A DNA stretch of 64,000 nt, taken from positions 34,898,059-34,962,058 of the forward strand of contig CM067315.1 of assembly GCA_034231615.1 (NCBI GenBank). Direction: 5' to 3'. Position 1 is the stretch's first letter. Every line of letters starts with the position of its first letter. A model generated the notes under the pieces. That model worked only from the letters and a program-made list of their open reading frames with translations. It was not told the DNA's origin and searched no databases. A program made the translations under genes and the position numbers. Positions 27,066 to 42,600 of the stretch are shown in pieces. This DNA comes from Meghimatium bilineatum. Taxonomy: Eukaryota; Mollusca; Gastropoda; Stylommatophora; Philomycidae.

Positions 27066-27505
27066 CTTGTTGTTAATTTCACAACTGACAAAACAAGACA
27101 ACAACAAGCAAAATGCAAGCCAATCGAGTCATCAGTTTCAGAAACATTTAATGCTGTGCGGGAATAAGCCTGTTGTACATCACTGTTCTAATAGCATCTG
27201 GTACAGATCTGTGAGTACACATCAACAATTGGCTCATTTCAGGGGGAAAACATGCCACGTACGTAACAATAAAGGAAATGTTTTGCTGACAATCCAGCTA
27301 ATGTTATTTGTATGTCTGCTCACACACAGTCTTCAAGTGTGAGAAAAAATTAACCTGTGATACAGGTCAACACGAAAACCATTCCAATAAAGGCTTGAAT
27401 TGCCATGATTAGAAATACTACACACACACAAACAAACAAATAATTGTTCAAGCAAATTAAGATGTGAAGAAGTAATGAACTGTCAAGACTTGAATGTCAT
27501 TTAGG

Positions 27506-27544
27506 TTAGGAAGCAGCAGGTTCAGCAGCCACAGCCATGTCTTC
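27506..27544 (-). CDS. NASP: NASP coding exon c15 and stop
   Basis: It encodes [12 protein letters not shown] and a TAA stop. The acceptor CATCTGCAG lies behind a pyrimidine tract. Downstream on the minus strand, an ATTAAA at 27147-27152 is the nearest poly(A)-like hexamer I saw. Confidence 0.85.
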   Translation of the reverse strand, partial: EDMAVAAEPAAS

Positions 27545-30500
27545 CTGCAGATGAGGAAAAAAAATAACCCATATGTTATATATTCCATAGGAGACACATT
27601 TCGTTTTATCTTTATACTCATTTTTTGTATCAATGCATCTAATTCTTATGAAGTGTGATACATCAAGTTATTTATACTTAACTCATAGCATGCTGTAGGT
27701 GGAATATTCTGACTGTTGCTATGAATCTCTTTCAACAAACAAATTATGATGGTAAATTAACACCATTCATCTGGGCAATATGAGAATCTAAAGTAGACAT
27801 AATTCACTCCTTATCCATTGGTATTTTAAGCAGGGTGACAGATACAATTATTGAGTTATTTTCTACAATCTATGAAATAGAAGCAATTTTTGAGGATTAT
27901 TTGTTTTTAATTCTTAAATATTTTGTGGTTTCACGGATGCAAATATTTCCCAGCCCCAGATAGCTGAATTGCACAGATATTTGTGTGTACGATGGGAAAG
28001 AAGTATCGTGAATGTAGTTAAATAGTGCCACATTTAGGTTACAATAATCTATGATTTTGCAAAATTTGTAAGTTGTAGGATCATTAGGCCTAGCTGATAA
28101 CGCATTTTTATTTTTAGCGGCATTTCAGCATTGAATTTATTGAAGTTTACAGAATAATTAGATCAACATATTTAATTTAATAGAAGATTAATAACACAGT
28201 TTGGTTACAAAATAACTTCAGAACATGCTTTTAGCAGCATCTTATCCTGGATTGAATATATCGAACATAAGGTGTCATATTTTCTTCCCGGCTTTATAAA
28301 ATATTAATTTCCAACTTTTCTCACATATACGCCAATAAAACATTACATTCAGCAACACCCACACAAAAAATATATTCAAAAAACCGAAAAAAATTCATTT
28401 TGAAATACCCTCCATAAATGATGTGTAATGCCCAAAAAAATGCAGGGGAACATTACTCAAGTTTAATGCTGAGTGCTAAAGGTTAAAGATCAAGAATAGG
28501 ACTTACATTTTGTATGAGACAGCAGCCATCATCAACTACCTTAGCATCTTGCTGTGAAATTCCATTAACTTCTGTCTCTGGCTTTAGGGTAGCATCATAA
28601 TCTCCATCTGGTCGAATTTTCTTTGGCTCCAGAGCATCAGTATCCAACAAATCACTGTCTGGCTTTCTCTGTAATATAGTGAGTGTTCAACAGTGAGGTG
28701 ACGCAGAAAAAGGCTAATGAGAAGTCTTTAGCGCCCATTCTCAAACTCCCACTGGATGTAGTCCAGATAATGGAAATGCAGTGTTGCCATTTCATTTGTG
28801 ACAATGGTCAGACATATGTATTCAGCTGTGGTCAATGGGGCCAACTTTAAAGTTATTAATGTAATTGCGAATTATTGTACATGCAATTACAGATGAAGAC
28901 GAATGTGTTGGGCCATTGCTGCAAATAAAACGGTGGCACACAATTCTCTGGATTACACCCTGCTAAAAATCTAGTAGGTCCATTGTTTTGCTACAAAAGA
29001 GATCCAGTGGAAGTTTGAGAACTAACGCCAAAGTACTTGAAATTTAAGAGATATAGCGTGATAACATAATAAGCATAGCAGTTTATTATAGTAGCCATTG
29101 CGAGTAACTGACAGTCACATCACACCACTCACCTTCTTTCTAACGAGATGAGCTATGTCCGAGACTTTCTGTTGAATGAAATAAAGATAGAATTATTACT
29201 ATAAATAATTTACATAAAATGAGATGTCTAAAAAAAAAAATCAGCAAATAGAACAAGAAGAGATCATGCTAACAATATAGATTACAAGAACTGCTGGAAC
29301 ATCTGTGGTCAAATATATTGAAATTAACATTTAACATGTGCCATGCCATCATCGAAACTCTCATCACAACAAAAAAACCAAAACCGCATAAATTCAAGAT
29401 AATGTGGTAGCTTTATTGCAACACGTCGTTATGCAGTGTGGTAACTACAAAAAAGTTTAAATTCAGTCTTTTCTTACGCTGAAGTCGGATGTGTCAGGCC
29501 GAAAGACAGATATCGCAGCAACGCTGTAAGCCATGACACAATGCATTCCGTTCTCCGGACTACATCTTGCCAATCTGCGGGAGTTTGAGAACAAACGCAG
29601 AAGAAGAAGTCTTTTCTTCTGGGGAAATTGTAAACTATTGCTGTAATGAAATCTAACTACCGTTTCTCATTGTGCAAAGCAGATGGCAAATCAGAGATTT
29701 TAAATTTATAGTAATGTGTCCCAATCACTGCAAAATGAGATGTGTCCCAATCATTGCAAAATGAGACGTGTCCCAATCACTGCAAAATGAGTTGTAAGCC
29801 ATTTTTAGTTAACTCTTATGGATTGTTTCTAATGATGAAGAATTGGGAATTATGTTTGTTTCCAAAGATTTTATGCACATGTTAGTTTTGTTATGAAATG
29901 TTATCGAACAACAGGCAGAGACATACTATATTGAATATAAATATGTTGTGTGTTGGACAATTACTCTTAAGACCTAGTCAAGAATGGATTGACAAGGCTA
30001 GTGATCAAGCAACACAATGTGCCATAGTTAGAAAATCAATTATCATTGAATTGTACCAGGCCAATGCACTTTTTTCACAGCAGATATTTGGGTAAACTAT
30101 GTAAACACCATAAGCCAATCGCAATGTGAACTTGGAATTTAATTGTAATTAAGTTTCCCTATATGTACCTAGTATCTCTCAATGAAGAAGTACACTTACT
30201 ACAGAGAGCACTACTCCTAGCATGTCAACTCAGTAGCTTCAAGTGTTAATCCATACAAAAATAATCCATGTAAACAAAACGCCGAAGCTGTATTCAAACC
30301 CGTGACCCCTTACGCAAGTCAAGTTTACCAATGAGCTGTTTATTATTGGACTTTAAAATCTGGAGGGAAGTTGAGAACTAATGAAAGACAAAAAAAATTT
30401 AACTGCATCTAACTATAAAACTTCTTAACATTTCCAATCAAGCATCCGTATTTTGACAAAAAAGTCAGTATAACTACACACATCAAAGTAGTTAGAAGAC

Positions 30501-33500
30501 TATATGGAGCTATACAATGGAAAGGTAGGTCCCATGGCAGCAACTACTAGGCGGAAAGGCCAGTTCCCATCTTTACCTTCCATAACTCATGTGTCAGGTA
30601 CCCATTTATAGCTGTGCCGACTGGAGGAGCGGCCATATCAGGTGAGAAATCCCGACCCGGATTAGTCAGAAAGCTCACTATCAACTAGGCTTATCATGCT
30701 CTACCAATGGAAATAGATGTTATAAAAAGATCAGCAAATAATAACACAATGGGAATATGTAAAGCTACATGTCAAGACAATAGATAATGCACTGTAGAAG
30801 GAAAACATAAAAACAATATAATTATGAATGTTTGAAACTATTAACGTATGTCAACTATTCTTAAAGTAACATTGGACACATTCCCATACCTTAGAGACAA
30901 AAGTGACATGGACTGAAATTATGGTGAGAGAAATTTGTTCACGGTAAAACAGTAATTAAATCCACTTTATATTTATTAACAGCATCGCACATCATTTTTT
31001 ATTGATCGAAACATATATCCCACACAATTAAAATAACATACTATTGGAGACGTATTTGAACCCTGCACCTTGTCAGTCACAGACAGGCTCTATACCGTGC
31101 CGCCATAGAGCCACACCTTCACAAATAACATGGCAGATATACAATTACCTCCACATTGTCATCCAAATCTCCACTGTTGTCAGTCATGGCTGTCTCAGTT
31201 GCTTTGGAAGAAGAACCATTTTCCTGATAAACACAATATTAGGATAAGAATTAGTGTCATTGTACTCAACTTGCAATAATCAATCCAATCGGTGAACAAT
31301 AAAAGTCAAATTTATGACCACACACACCAAAATGTACACATAGGAGTGTCACTTGATGAAGTAAACCATTTAGTTCTGAGCAGGTAACTCTTGACAACAC
31401 ATAGCAATTCTGATAAAAACGCAGATCCTCCGCAGTTAAGCACTAAAGTTGACTCAGTTGTGTTTGAATACATGCTTAGTATCAGAAGAGAGGCATTCCA
31501 GTATCCTAGGATTACCATGCCCCGTAAGGAGCATAACACTCTGGGCCAAGTAATCATTTTTTTTCTCTGTAAGAATTTTTAACCCATCTCTAGCAATTCC
31601 TGCCACAAATGGACAATATTGAAATGCCTGCATATATCATCATCCATAGGGACCATCTAACAGGACAGTAAGAAACAGAACAGGCACCAGTGATGATGTT
31701 TTTCACAGGTGAGAGGTTGTCAGCATAACATCCAACTTTTCTTAGTCTTATGACATGCTTGAAAAAAAAACAGTGACCATATTCATTGCGTCCTAAACTA
31801 GAAGTCCAGTCTCTGCCATAAAAGCGAAGCAGTCACATTTAATATGTTTATATCGAAATAGTGTACTAAAAACGAAAGTGCAAGATACACACACGTGTTG
31901 TTGGGGCTTGAAGGAGCAAAAACATTACATGACATTAGCGATTATGGGATCCAACACTATCAAATACAGCCATAGCAACGGTTGAGTACATTGTGTAACT
32001 GAAATCGCAGTTTACTCACAATGGTGTGCTAAGGGTAAACCTTTGGCAAGCCAGTTTACAATTACGCAATCTCCCCCCTACAACATAGTAGTAAAACAAG
32101 CATAGGATTTCAAATTGCTCGGTAGTATTTTCACAGAAAATGGGAAGCCTTGATAGAGAAAAGACGTCAAAAGGAAAATGCAGTAACATACCAACTGTAA
32201 CCCCTACTTCATCCCAAGATCAAGATGGAAAAAAAGACAAATGATTCACATAATGGAATAGCTAACTAGGATTGGTCGAATCAGGTCACGTGAACATTAA
32301 ACACCATGCTGTTTCAATCACAAAATCAATGCACAACTGACAGATCCGCTCGCCAGCAGCGTTGTGAACCTGGTAAACCGTTGTCCACTCACCGGGAGCG
32401 CAGCAAAGATTCATTTGAAGTGCTAAAGGTTAAACAAGATCAATCACTGGAACAATTTTTGTTCAAACATATGACTATACTTATCTCCTGAATGTGATAT
32501 CTTTAAGTTTTCTGTTCAGGTATGATAGGAAAGTGTATCTGTCACTTTCACACAGCCAACAGATTGGAGCCACTGTTCATCAGTCATTAGGAGATATAGA
32601 GCATGGAACCGAATACCCAATGCACAGAAACGTAAATCTGTGGATCTAAAAAGCATTGGAACCCTGTGGGCATGATGAGGACAGCACACTCATCAGTAAG
32701 GTACAACAGGAAATCCTGTCCTTTGACTCAATGTCATTATAATACTGGGAAGTTCGTGAACCAGAAAATAACGCATGCCACCAAGAAGGTAGGTTTTCAA
32801 CTATACACTGCAACCAAGATAGGGTCCACTGTGCTCATTCCAGTCACCAATTGCATACTGGTTATGCTGAACTTCTCCAGGCACGGAGTTCTCTTATGAA
32901 CTTTTATGGCCCCAGGCATGTAACCAAATGTTCAAGGCAAAAGGCGTGTCCTGTTCTGAGTCACCATATATACAAATAACACAACATTCATTATATTTTT
33001 GAACTGTCTTGAGTTTTGTTCCAGCCATGGTAAACATATCTGACTCCATTTCTGTGTATGCTGCAGTGGTTTGAGAATCACTGTAATTTGACCTGGATTA
33101 AACCACAAGCTTTCAGTGCATAAAATTACTTAGTTCAGATTTCCTCAACTTAATGGCTGTGAGCACCTTGATGCTCTCGTATAGACATGCTAGCCAGCAC
33201 CAACAATTACATATATGTGGAGCTTGCTGCCTGAACAAGTTAAGAAATCCTAATCTAGCTATTTTCTAATTTCAGCACAGGTAAACTCCCGTCTAATTAT
33301 CAGCACACGAATCTAACGGCAGTGACCTGAATGACAACCACTACTTTGTGACAGAAAAATATATAATATTTCAAACAAAAACTGGATAACCTTTGTGAGA
33401 GCAGATGACGCCAGAGCCTCCTTTGTCTTATGTTTTAACTCCTCCATCTCTTTGACCTCTTGATTGGTATCTTCAATCTGGAAATTTAAGTCACATGCTA

Positions 33501-33601
33501 CATTAGGGTTAGCATTTCTATTTCTCATATTTGGCTGCCTAAACAGTTTCTTATCAGTTTATAGAATATCTGACGGAAGAATAATGAACTAGTTGGTCCG
33601 G

Positions 33602-33661
<60 letters not shown>

Positions 33662-36600
33662 TGCACTCCTAGGATTAAATATGGCTTCTGTTTTGTTATC
33701 ATACTTCAGTGATAATCAAGGGTGTATTGTGTAACCCAAAAGAGGAGCACACATAGTTACAGCGACACAAAAGGTAACGTTCAAGAAAGCGATGCACTAA
33801 TGTCTATGCCGCGTAAATAAAACCTCATGATGAAAATGTTTACTTCTTTGTTACACAACTAGTGAGATTTCTTCTTTAGTGCTCATTCTCAAACTCCCAC
33901 TGGATCTCTCTTGTAGCAAGACAATGGTCCTACGAGATTTCCAGCAGGATGCAGCCCAGAGAGAGAATGGAAATGCACTGTGTCGCCATTTTACTTGCGC
34001 CAGTGTCCCGACACATCCGTCTTCGGCAGACTAGTGAGATTTGAATACTGACACTAAAAGAAAAACTGCAGTTTTACAAAGAAGACAAATACAGATTCAC
34101 CATTTTGACCACAAAAGCTTTTGTCAAGATAAAGACAAACAAAAACTAGAAAAAGATCAACAAAACTACATATAAAGAAAGTATGAAGGCATCTAGTGCC
34201 GTAAGAGAATCGGAAGTAGAGTAGATTACAACATAAATAGGCATGATAAGTAAAATTGACTAATTAATAAATCAAAGTTAACACTGCCTGATCACAAATC
34301 TAACCTTAACAACAGAAATTATATTCTAGATGTTAGATAATCCTTCTAGAGGGTGGCACACAACTCTTTATTGAGAAATCACTGTACCTTAGTCTTGATT
34401 TCTGGAATGAGCTGTAGCAGCTCCTGGATTTCATCTTCATACTTTTTACACTGGTCCAACTCAATGTTTTCTATCAAAGACAAAATAATTGTTTTAAACA
34501 AAATGGTGCAAACATATTTGAGTTATGATTCTCCATTTTGTTACAGGAAGACTGAAAGGGAGGCAAAGTATAGCAAAACTGTTCACCTTCCATGCTTGCT
34601 GTAGGAGGCGACTAAAGTTATATGATAGAGTTGGCGGTCCTATCCCATATAGAGTCAAAGTTATCCGGAAGTCATGCTCATGTTAGATGTGCCAGTTCAT
34701 ATATTACAACAAAGCTATTTTCTTCTTTAGTTCGCCTGCAAAGTGCTTATATTTGAAGTTTTCTCCTCTATAAACTTCAGTATTTTGCAATCTGTACTGA
34801 TGTCCATATAGTTATTCTTCCACTGTTATTTCTCTGGACCAGTGTATTTGCCTCAGCATTTTATATTCTGAAGAATAGACAGCAATTCTGCTGTCTTAGG
34901 TGTCTGTCCACATTTTGTGTTACTAAACTAATTAAACAACTGTAAACTGATGCATTCTGTACTAAATCCTGATAATCTGTGGGAGTTATGAATGCAGACC
35001 CACATAATAAATCACGCATAGGCTTGCTTACCAGCGTGGCAGACAGGGCCTGGACTTCTATAGTTCAGGTTGTAAAGAATAGGACCACAGTATTCTTTCC
35101 AGGCATGTCATAGGAGGCGAATATGGAAAGTTGGGGGATAGATTGACAACTTATCTGTGAAAACAATCATCATTGTCACATGTCTTGTCCTCTATTAATA
35201 ACTCCCATGGATGATTAAGAAATGCAGGCCAGCTAACAATGCACCTTTAGTGGCAGACTCCTAGATGACGGGAATGCTAATGTGTCACCATTGCAGATGG
35301 ATCAACAAATCTGACGGAAAAATGATTATATAGTTGGCGCAGAATTGTGTTACTGATAGGAACAGGCAATCTACCAGATGTATCATTTAGTCTGGCCTTC
35401 TAAATGACAGCTAATCACAACATTAAAAACAAACTGGTAGTGGTCTTGAACAATGTTTTTTGGGGCGTTTCAAATTCACATCGGATCTCTTTCGTACGAG
35501 GATGTTCATACTAGATTTCCAGCAGGACATAGTTTAGAGAATGGAAATGCACTGTGTCGCCATTTTATTTGTGCAAATGGACAGATAGACAACTTCAGCA
35601 TTGGTAACGAATACGCCCAGCATTTTTACCACTTTCACCTAACGCCTGTTAACTATATTGTGATAAGAGTACAGCAGTACGAGAGAACAAAGGTAACTAG
35701 TCAAGCATGTTTATAATTTTTGCTGCTATGTACATGGCTAGACAGCCACTGACAAATGAAAACATAGAAACTGTACAATTGTGGATAATGACCTCACCTT
35801 TGTCTTCACCATTCACTCCTTTCTCTTTAACCAGTTCACGGAGCGACTCTGCAAATATGAGAGAGAATATAACAATAAATGAGCGTGTAATGCCTTTTTT
35901 GTCCTCCACTAGATGTGGAGTTTAGAGCAACTGTGGCTACTAGTTCTATTGGCACACCAATTACATGACAACCAAAATTAGATAACACAATAGAAACTAA
36001 AGGTATATTTTCCAATATTCTCTAACCAAATAACAATAAAACCACAGAGGATTGGCTTCATTTTACTCAGGTTCTATGTCTATTCTGTCCATCTCAACAG
36101 AGCACATAACAGTAGCTTAAAACGATAATCCACAGACAAAAAAATTCACTTGCATACAAAACATCCAGCTCTGTAGCATGAAGTTGTGACTCTTGAATAT
36201 TCAGAAAGCAATGGCATCCTAATCAGTATTAATATTACTGAAAATAACAGTCTAAATATTGGGTTGAATAGAATATGATATCAAATTTTAAAAAATATCT
36301 GTGTTCTTGTGAACAAAAGAACATATGGCGTAACCACAATGCTGATAACTTACAGTACAAGTAGAAAGAACAACACAAACCCACCAATTTTTGACTCAAT
36401 GACTTTGATAGCTTCTCCATAATGGTGAACAGATTTTTCATATTCTCCACTGAAGCCATACGCCAAACCTAGCTGATAGTAGGTCTCAGCAATCTGTCTG
36501 TCATTGGCAGGAAGGTATTTTTGTTGAATCTTGTAAGCATTTTCCAAGTCCTCTACAGCAGTTGCATGTTGCTCTTAGAAATAGAACCAAAAAAACCAAT

Positions 36601-39600
36601 CAACAAAGACTATAAATGATATGAAGAGTGTCACAAACCCTTGTGAATAAGGAAACACATTCTATTCTTGGAACTATATAGAAGTATTGAAAATAATCAA
36701 TACTCTTGCTCATTAACTGCTCATAAAATAATACCGAGTCACTTAAATATAATAGCAAACTCGAATGTAAAGGTTAATAGGTATGCACTCCATGAGAAGA
36801 CAATCCCTGAACATTAAATGACTAGTGAGAATGAAGAAAACACTAACAAAGCAATGATGTAAAAGCACACACTCTAGTGCAGTGAAAACACTCCAATGTC
36901 TAGAAAATGTAAGATCAATATTACAGTAAAGATCAATCTATTAGATTGTTAGTGTTAAGTATACTTTTATATGGATGCGAAAGTTGGACACTCAATGTAG
37001 ATATGGAAAGAAGGACCCAGCCTTTTTGAAAACAAGTGCTATAGACTTTTAAAAATTAGCTATATACAAAAACAAGACAAAATATATTTGCCCTCCGTAA
37101 GTAGACTTGCAGGTTAGCAAGAATGACTTTTGGCAGTGGTCAAACGGCATAAACTTGTTTATTTTAGGCATAAAAAGACAAGACCCACTTTTCAAAATAA
37201 TTTTTTTATGCAAGGAACAGTTGAGAGAACAAGGAGAATATGAGTACCACAGAAAATCATGGATTGATATCAAGGAATGGTATGGACATGATTTTTCTAC
37301 TTCAAATGGCTGAGGCCTCCATTGTGGCACCCCTACAACCATGACAGGTTATGAGTCGTGTTATAATGTCTAGAAGCTTGGACAAAAGCTGAAGGTTGTA
37401 CCTGTTTCCATACTCAGTTCTCCTAGTTTGATATGACAGAGTGCAGCTTTCAGCTGGTCATCAGCTGTGTCAGACCTGTTGAGAAAATGTTAAACTTGAA
37501 AAAAAATGTGAACTATTGTGCCATCAGATATGAAACATCCACTCAGGACCTAATAAGTTGCAGAAAAAGATGGGATCTGTGTTTCACAGGATGTTGAAAC
37601 ATCTTAAGATTTATATCCGTATAAAGCTGTCAGTGCATCAATTTACAGACTAGGAACTAACTACACAATGTTTAAGATTTATGTCACTGGGAATTAGCGC
37701 TCTCTAGTTAAGCAAAATTCAACTTTCAGTTCTGCATCGCATTTTGAAATAGGAAAGAACATCAAATCTGCAGTTCATTTTCTAGGCGTCGTTCCAGGGA
37801 TAGTGGATGGAATGAAAGTCATATTCAGTGAAATTATTATTGTGACACAAATGGACAAGTATAATTAGAATAATCATATTTGAGCAGATTGTGATTTCAA
37901 CAATAGCAGATGTCTTTGTCAAAGAATATAAAATATATGCCATTTGAACCAAAGATTAACTACTTTCCATGTTGGGTGTCTCATAGCAAAATGATGTAGT
38001 TGTGTTCAATATTAACCCATCTTTGTTGAATGTTCTACTTCTATTGTGGGACCTACTTTTCTGCTTTAGCACCGTTTTCCACAACATTGTTTCTTTTGGT
38101 CTGATTTTAACATGGCCTCTGGGCAACATTTATCCTGGTCGTTAAACCAGTTTTTTTTCCCGCACGTGTGTTGCCATGAGGGGAGCAAAGAATATTTACC
38201 TTACACGCATGTCGTAAAAGGCGACTAAGGAGGTTATGGGATGGAGTTGGCTGTCCCATCCCATATAGGGTCAGTGACATAAAGCCATGCAGAAGTCGGA
38301 TGTGCCAGGCCGAAAGTTGCAGCAATGCTGTAAACCATTACACAGTGCATTCCATTCTCCTGACAATCTGCAGGAGTTTGAGAACGAACGCAGAAGATCA
38401 GTTTTTGCAAAGGTGACTGGACAGAGAATATGTTTGCACACCCTGCAATGGCTAAAAAAAATAACCCCCCCCCCCCAAGTGGCGTGTTTGTGCATACCCA
38501 CATTCAATTCCTGGGAGCCGTACCCCCCTCCCGCAGTCACTAGAACCATTTAAGGATAGACTTTCAGCAAAATGCAATGAATACTGCCATCCGATGTAGC
38601 TGTGATGAAGGGTGGCAATAATGTACCGGTAGGCAGTGACGGATGATATCAGTGCTAGAGGACGAAACTCATAACTGTTTCAGAATTCAGTGCTTAACGC
38701 TTCAAAGGAAATTTCACGCTGGTTTTTTTTCCTGCTACAGGCAGGCTTATTTCACTGTATTCTGTGTTACCATTTTTGTGATTCTACTAGAAATAATTAC
38801 GCATGTGGTTGCATCTGTGGGTCTCACCAATGGCCCACTAGACATTTGCAACATTTGACATGCTGTTATATTGAGGTTATATTCTTAGACTTAGAGAAGC
38901 TTCATGGCACGTCATCTATACAATTATTCTTGCTCGCTCTTTAAAAATTTTTAAATGTGTTTCATGTTTACCTGAATACCGTTAAATTCTGAATATAAAC
39001 CCATCCGATTGTAGGCCGAGAACCTAACTATCCCTTCCCAAAAGTGGAGAAAGTCGAAGGTCCTACTATAGACCAACATCCCCAACTTAACAAAGCCAGC
39101 AATAATGAACTTCATCATCATAAGAAAGAACCGACATGCTAAATGGAAATTAACACAAACTTTTGCAACTCTAAGAAAATGGCATTCCTTTCATTTGCTT
39201 CACTCACATAACTTGAATGAATCAAGGAATGAAACCCTGGTGGCTACTGTATTCTGGAACAATATATCCGAAAATAATGAATACCCGTAGGCTGACTTCC
39301 CTATCCATGACTATAGACAGTTTATGAGGTGGCGAGACTTTGGGGAACAAAGTTTTTCCTGAATGAATTGTCTGTGTTGGGTGTCTGGGCCTTATGATGC
39401 GGAACAGAGCTAGTGAATAGTAATTACTATGTAACTATTATGTCACCCGCTTCTGACTGACGTTTACGTGGGAAACGATGAAAGGCAAGACAGCGATTAA
39501 AGGCAAGACAGCGAGATCACGTTTGTTTTTATAAGATACAGAAGAGTTTGAACTTTGTTCCTGGTTATGTTTACCGTGTGGGAAGAATAGAGTAATAAAA

Positions 39601-42600
39601 TAAACATAACAGAGGATTGTGAAATTGATCTCTTCTTCCACTAAATGTACGGTGGTTGGGGGAGGGAATCAATTACGGTGCAATTTTACTACAAAATGCC
39701 TAAAATGTGTTGTGATTTGGAACCTCGCATCAAATCTTCTATAAAGAAAGATTGCATTTAGTCACTTATCTGAATGGCATCACATAATGTGAGGGAAACT
39801 AGGATTGGTTGAGCCAATTGAAATGGGTAGGGCCAGTTGGCCTCAGTGGGCTGGACTAATTAACAGAATATAAGGCTGACTTAGCTAGCCAAGAATACTG
39901 CACAAGTAGTTTAGCTTCAGTTCATACATTTTTATTGTTATTGTGATTTTATTCCGTAAGTGTAAGCGGGAAAATGAATGGATGAATGGCCATACAAAAA
40001 CATGCAAGATCACGTTTGTTTTTAAAAGATACAGAAGAGTTTGAACTTTGTGTGACCTGTATGTTTACCTTATAGGGTAATATAAACTGAGGCATTGACA
40101 GTTTCACTATTGATTTCTTTCCCCCATTCCCCTCCCTCCAACACTGCCTAAGCAGCAAAGTTTTGGATGTCAAAAATGTGAGTGTTTGTGCAAGACTGTA
40201 GTATGAAGAGTAAGACCTCTGTACAGAATTAATTAGGACTTCATTCTATGTTTCTGATTATTGTCTTGGTCAATATTTATATACTTGGAGTCCCATGTTA
40301 AAAAATGGCAAGACCGACCAGCGACATGCACGGAAATTACTCAAAATCTGCCTTTGAGGTGTTGTTTTAAATTTTCTGTACACAGGTCTTATAGCCTAGT
40401 AGACGGTCAGTAACTGTTGTAACATTTGCTTTACCGCAACAAGAAAGTGTGTGACAGTGTTTAGATTACTGGTAGTTAGTGTTTCCCTACACAAACAAGA
40501 CTAGGCTACCCATCAGCTTAGGCTATGGTATTTCATTTGTTTTTTTCCACAGACCATTACCGTATATTGGTCAATAAATATCAGATACTGGTATACTTTT
40601 CTGACCAATTTCGATGATCAATTGAAACCTTTATGATAGAAATATATGTACTATAAACGGTAAAAAAACCGGTAATACCCATTGCTAAAAATAGCATTTC
40701 CGGGAAATTTTGCTAAAAAAATGGCGCCGTGTTGGAAATAACGATATAGACCTAGTGAGTGAGTTTTTATCAAGAAATATAGGAGATTTTGAAGGAAATA
40801 TTGTATGATATATAGAAATTAATGTAATTAGAGGCCTAGCATTATGGTAAGTACGCTCTAGATTGCTGGTGAGCCCTAGTCATTTTATCCTGGCTTAATA
40901 TATCGGGACATGTGACTAATTTTTTAAAAAGTGTTTTTCTCCATTTTTACTGTGATTTGGATGTAATTTTTTTAAAATTTGATATTACTCTCGAAAATAA
41001 GCCTAGGAGTATGAAGTCATCTCTGTTTTTTGTCCAAAAATTCTCGGGTTATACACGGAATTTAACGGTAAATATGTATGGTTGGGAGGGAGCCAGTTAT
41101 GTACTGTGCAGCACTGAGGAGGAGGAAACTGACAGCACTGTTTTTTCCTATGGCTGAAACCCATCATAGGGGCACAGTGACCCATGACGTGACAATCCTT
41201 TTGACTTGAACATTTGGTTGCATGCTTGGAGCAATACGGCATAACCAGTAGTCAATAGGTGGCGGGGAATCAGCGCAGTGAACCCTATCTTGGCTACAGT
41301 AGCTAGGAGCAGTGCATAGGTTGAAACCTATCTTCCTGGAGGTGTGATAGTTATTCTCTAGCTCTGTCCTGGGGTGGGCCGAAAATCCAGCCTTCCAGCA
41401 ATATGCCATTTAATGGCATTAGGTCAAAGGGCATGAGCCCATGGACCGCTGGATCAGCAACCAACCAACCGGTAATAATTAAAACAATAATTTATTTACT
41501 GTGCTCATATATAAGCTGACATGGACAGACAACATCAAGGAATGGACAGGGCTAGATATTTCCACACTCATCCGCATCGCTGACGATAGAATTCGCTGGA
41601 GGACTCTGTGTGCTGAAGCATCCAATGTGGTACCCCTACGACCCTGAAGGGTTATGGGTTTATTGATTGATTGATATAAACTGAATCCCCGCACCAATGT
41701 TGCAACCAAAATTAAGTCAATGTATAAGGTCAAAAAGTGCAAATCATGACAACAGATAAATGAATGCAGAAGTAAAACAATGTATTTTGAATAAATTACA
41801 TATTCATCTAGCAATATATCAAGATTACTGCCTTAAAACATGCAATATCCACTAGACGTATACTTACTTCAGATATATCACCTTTGCTAGGTCTAAATAC
41901 TCCCAAGCCAATTGGAAATTGGGGATATCCTGCAATGTAGATTTGTTTGTAGTAGATTAAAACGTAAAAATTATGTGTGTATGTGGGAGAAGAGAAAAAA
42001 TTAAAAGACCAGAAATGAATTAGACACAGTAAACTAGCCTATGCACTATTGTGATACTCCAAATCGATTGGGCAGCATGTGGAGTTAACCTTTAGCAAAT
42101 TGTGTCAATGAAAAAAACCAGATTGGTAATTTTTTGACAGAATGTTTTACCAACATAAAGTAGACATTTCATCTAACTTCCTGTTTCTATTGTTAAAATG
42201 GCGATAGATGACGCAGTGTGATTATGAAATGGAAATCTGAGCAATCTGTAAGTATCGGCATTGCGGTGAAGCGACATGACTTGAGTTTTATATACTTTTC
42301 GTTCATCGTATATTCAGTGAAATCATTATTTATTCTGACTGGAAAGTGAAAAACTTGAGAGGCAAGTTCTTCAAATACATTATGTAAAATATATGAGGTT
42401 TCTATTATGTAAAATATATAATATTCAACAGATTTTACAGCTTTCGACTGATCAAAAATACGATACCTCTAGATAGGTCTAAATCTGTCTTTATCACACA
42501 CGCACAAACAAAACGTATACCAATATATGCAAATTTAATTCTTTATTTATATTTGCAAATATTATTTAAATATCTGTAATACCAAAAGTTATTGCGATTT

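Noticed and set aside
38234-38553. Cluster of overlapping ORFs around 38.3 kb
   Set aside because: All derive from a SINE A copy and a poly-C run.
39460-40150. Repeat-flanked retroelement
   Set aside because: Only two short direct repeats with a TATA-like site between them; no coding parts, so no element is claimed.
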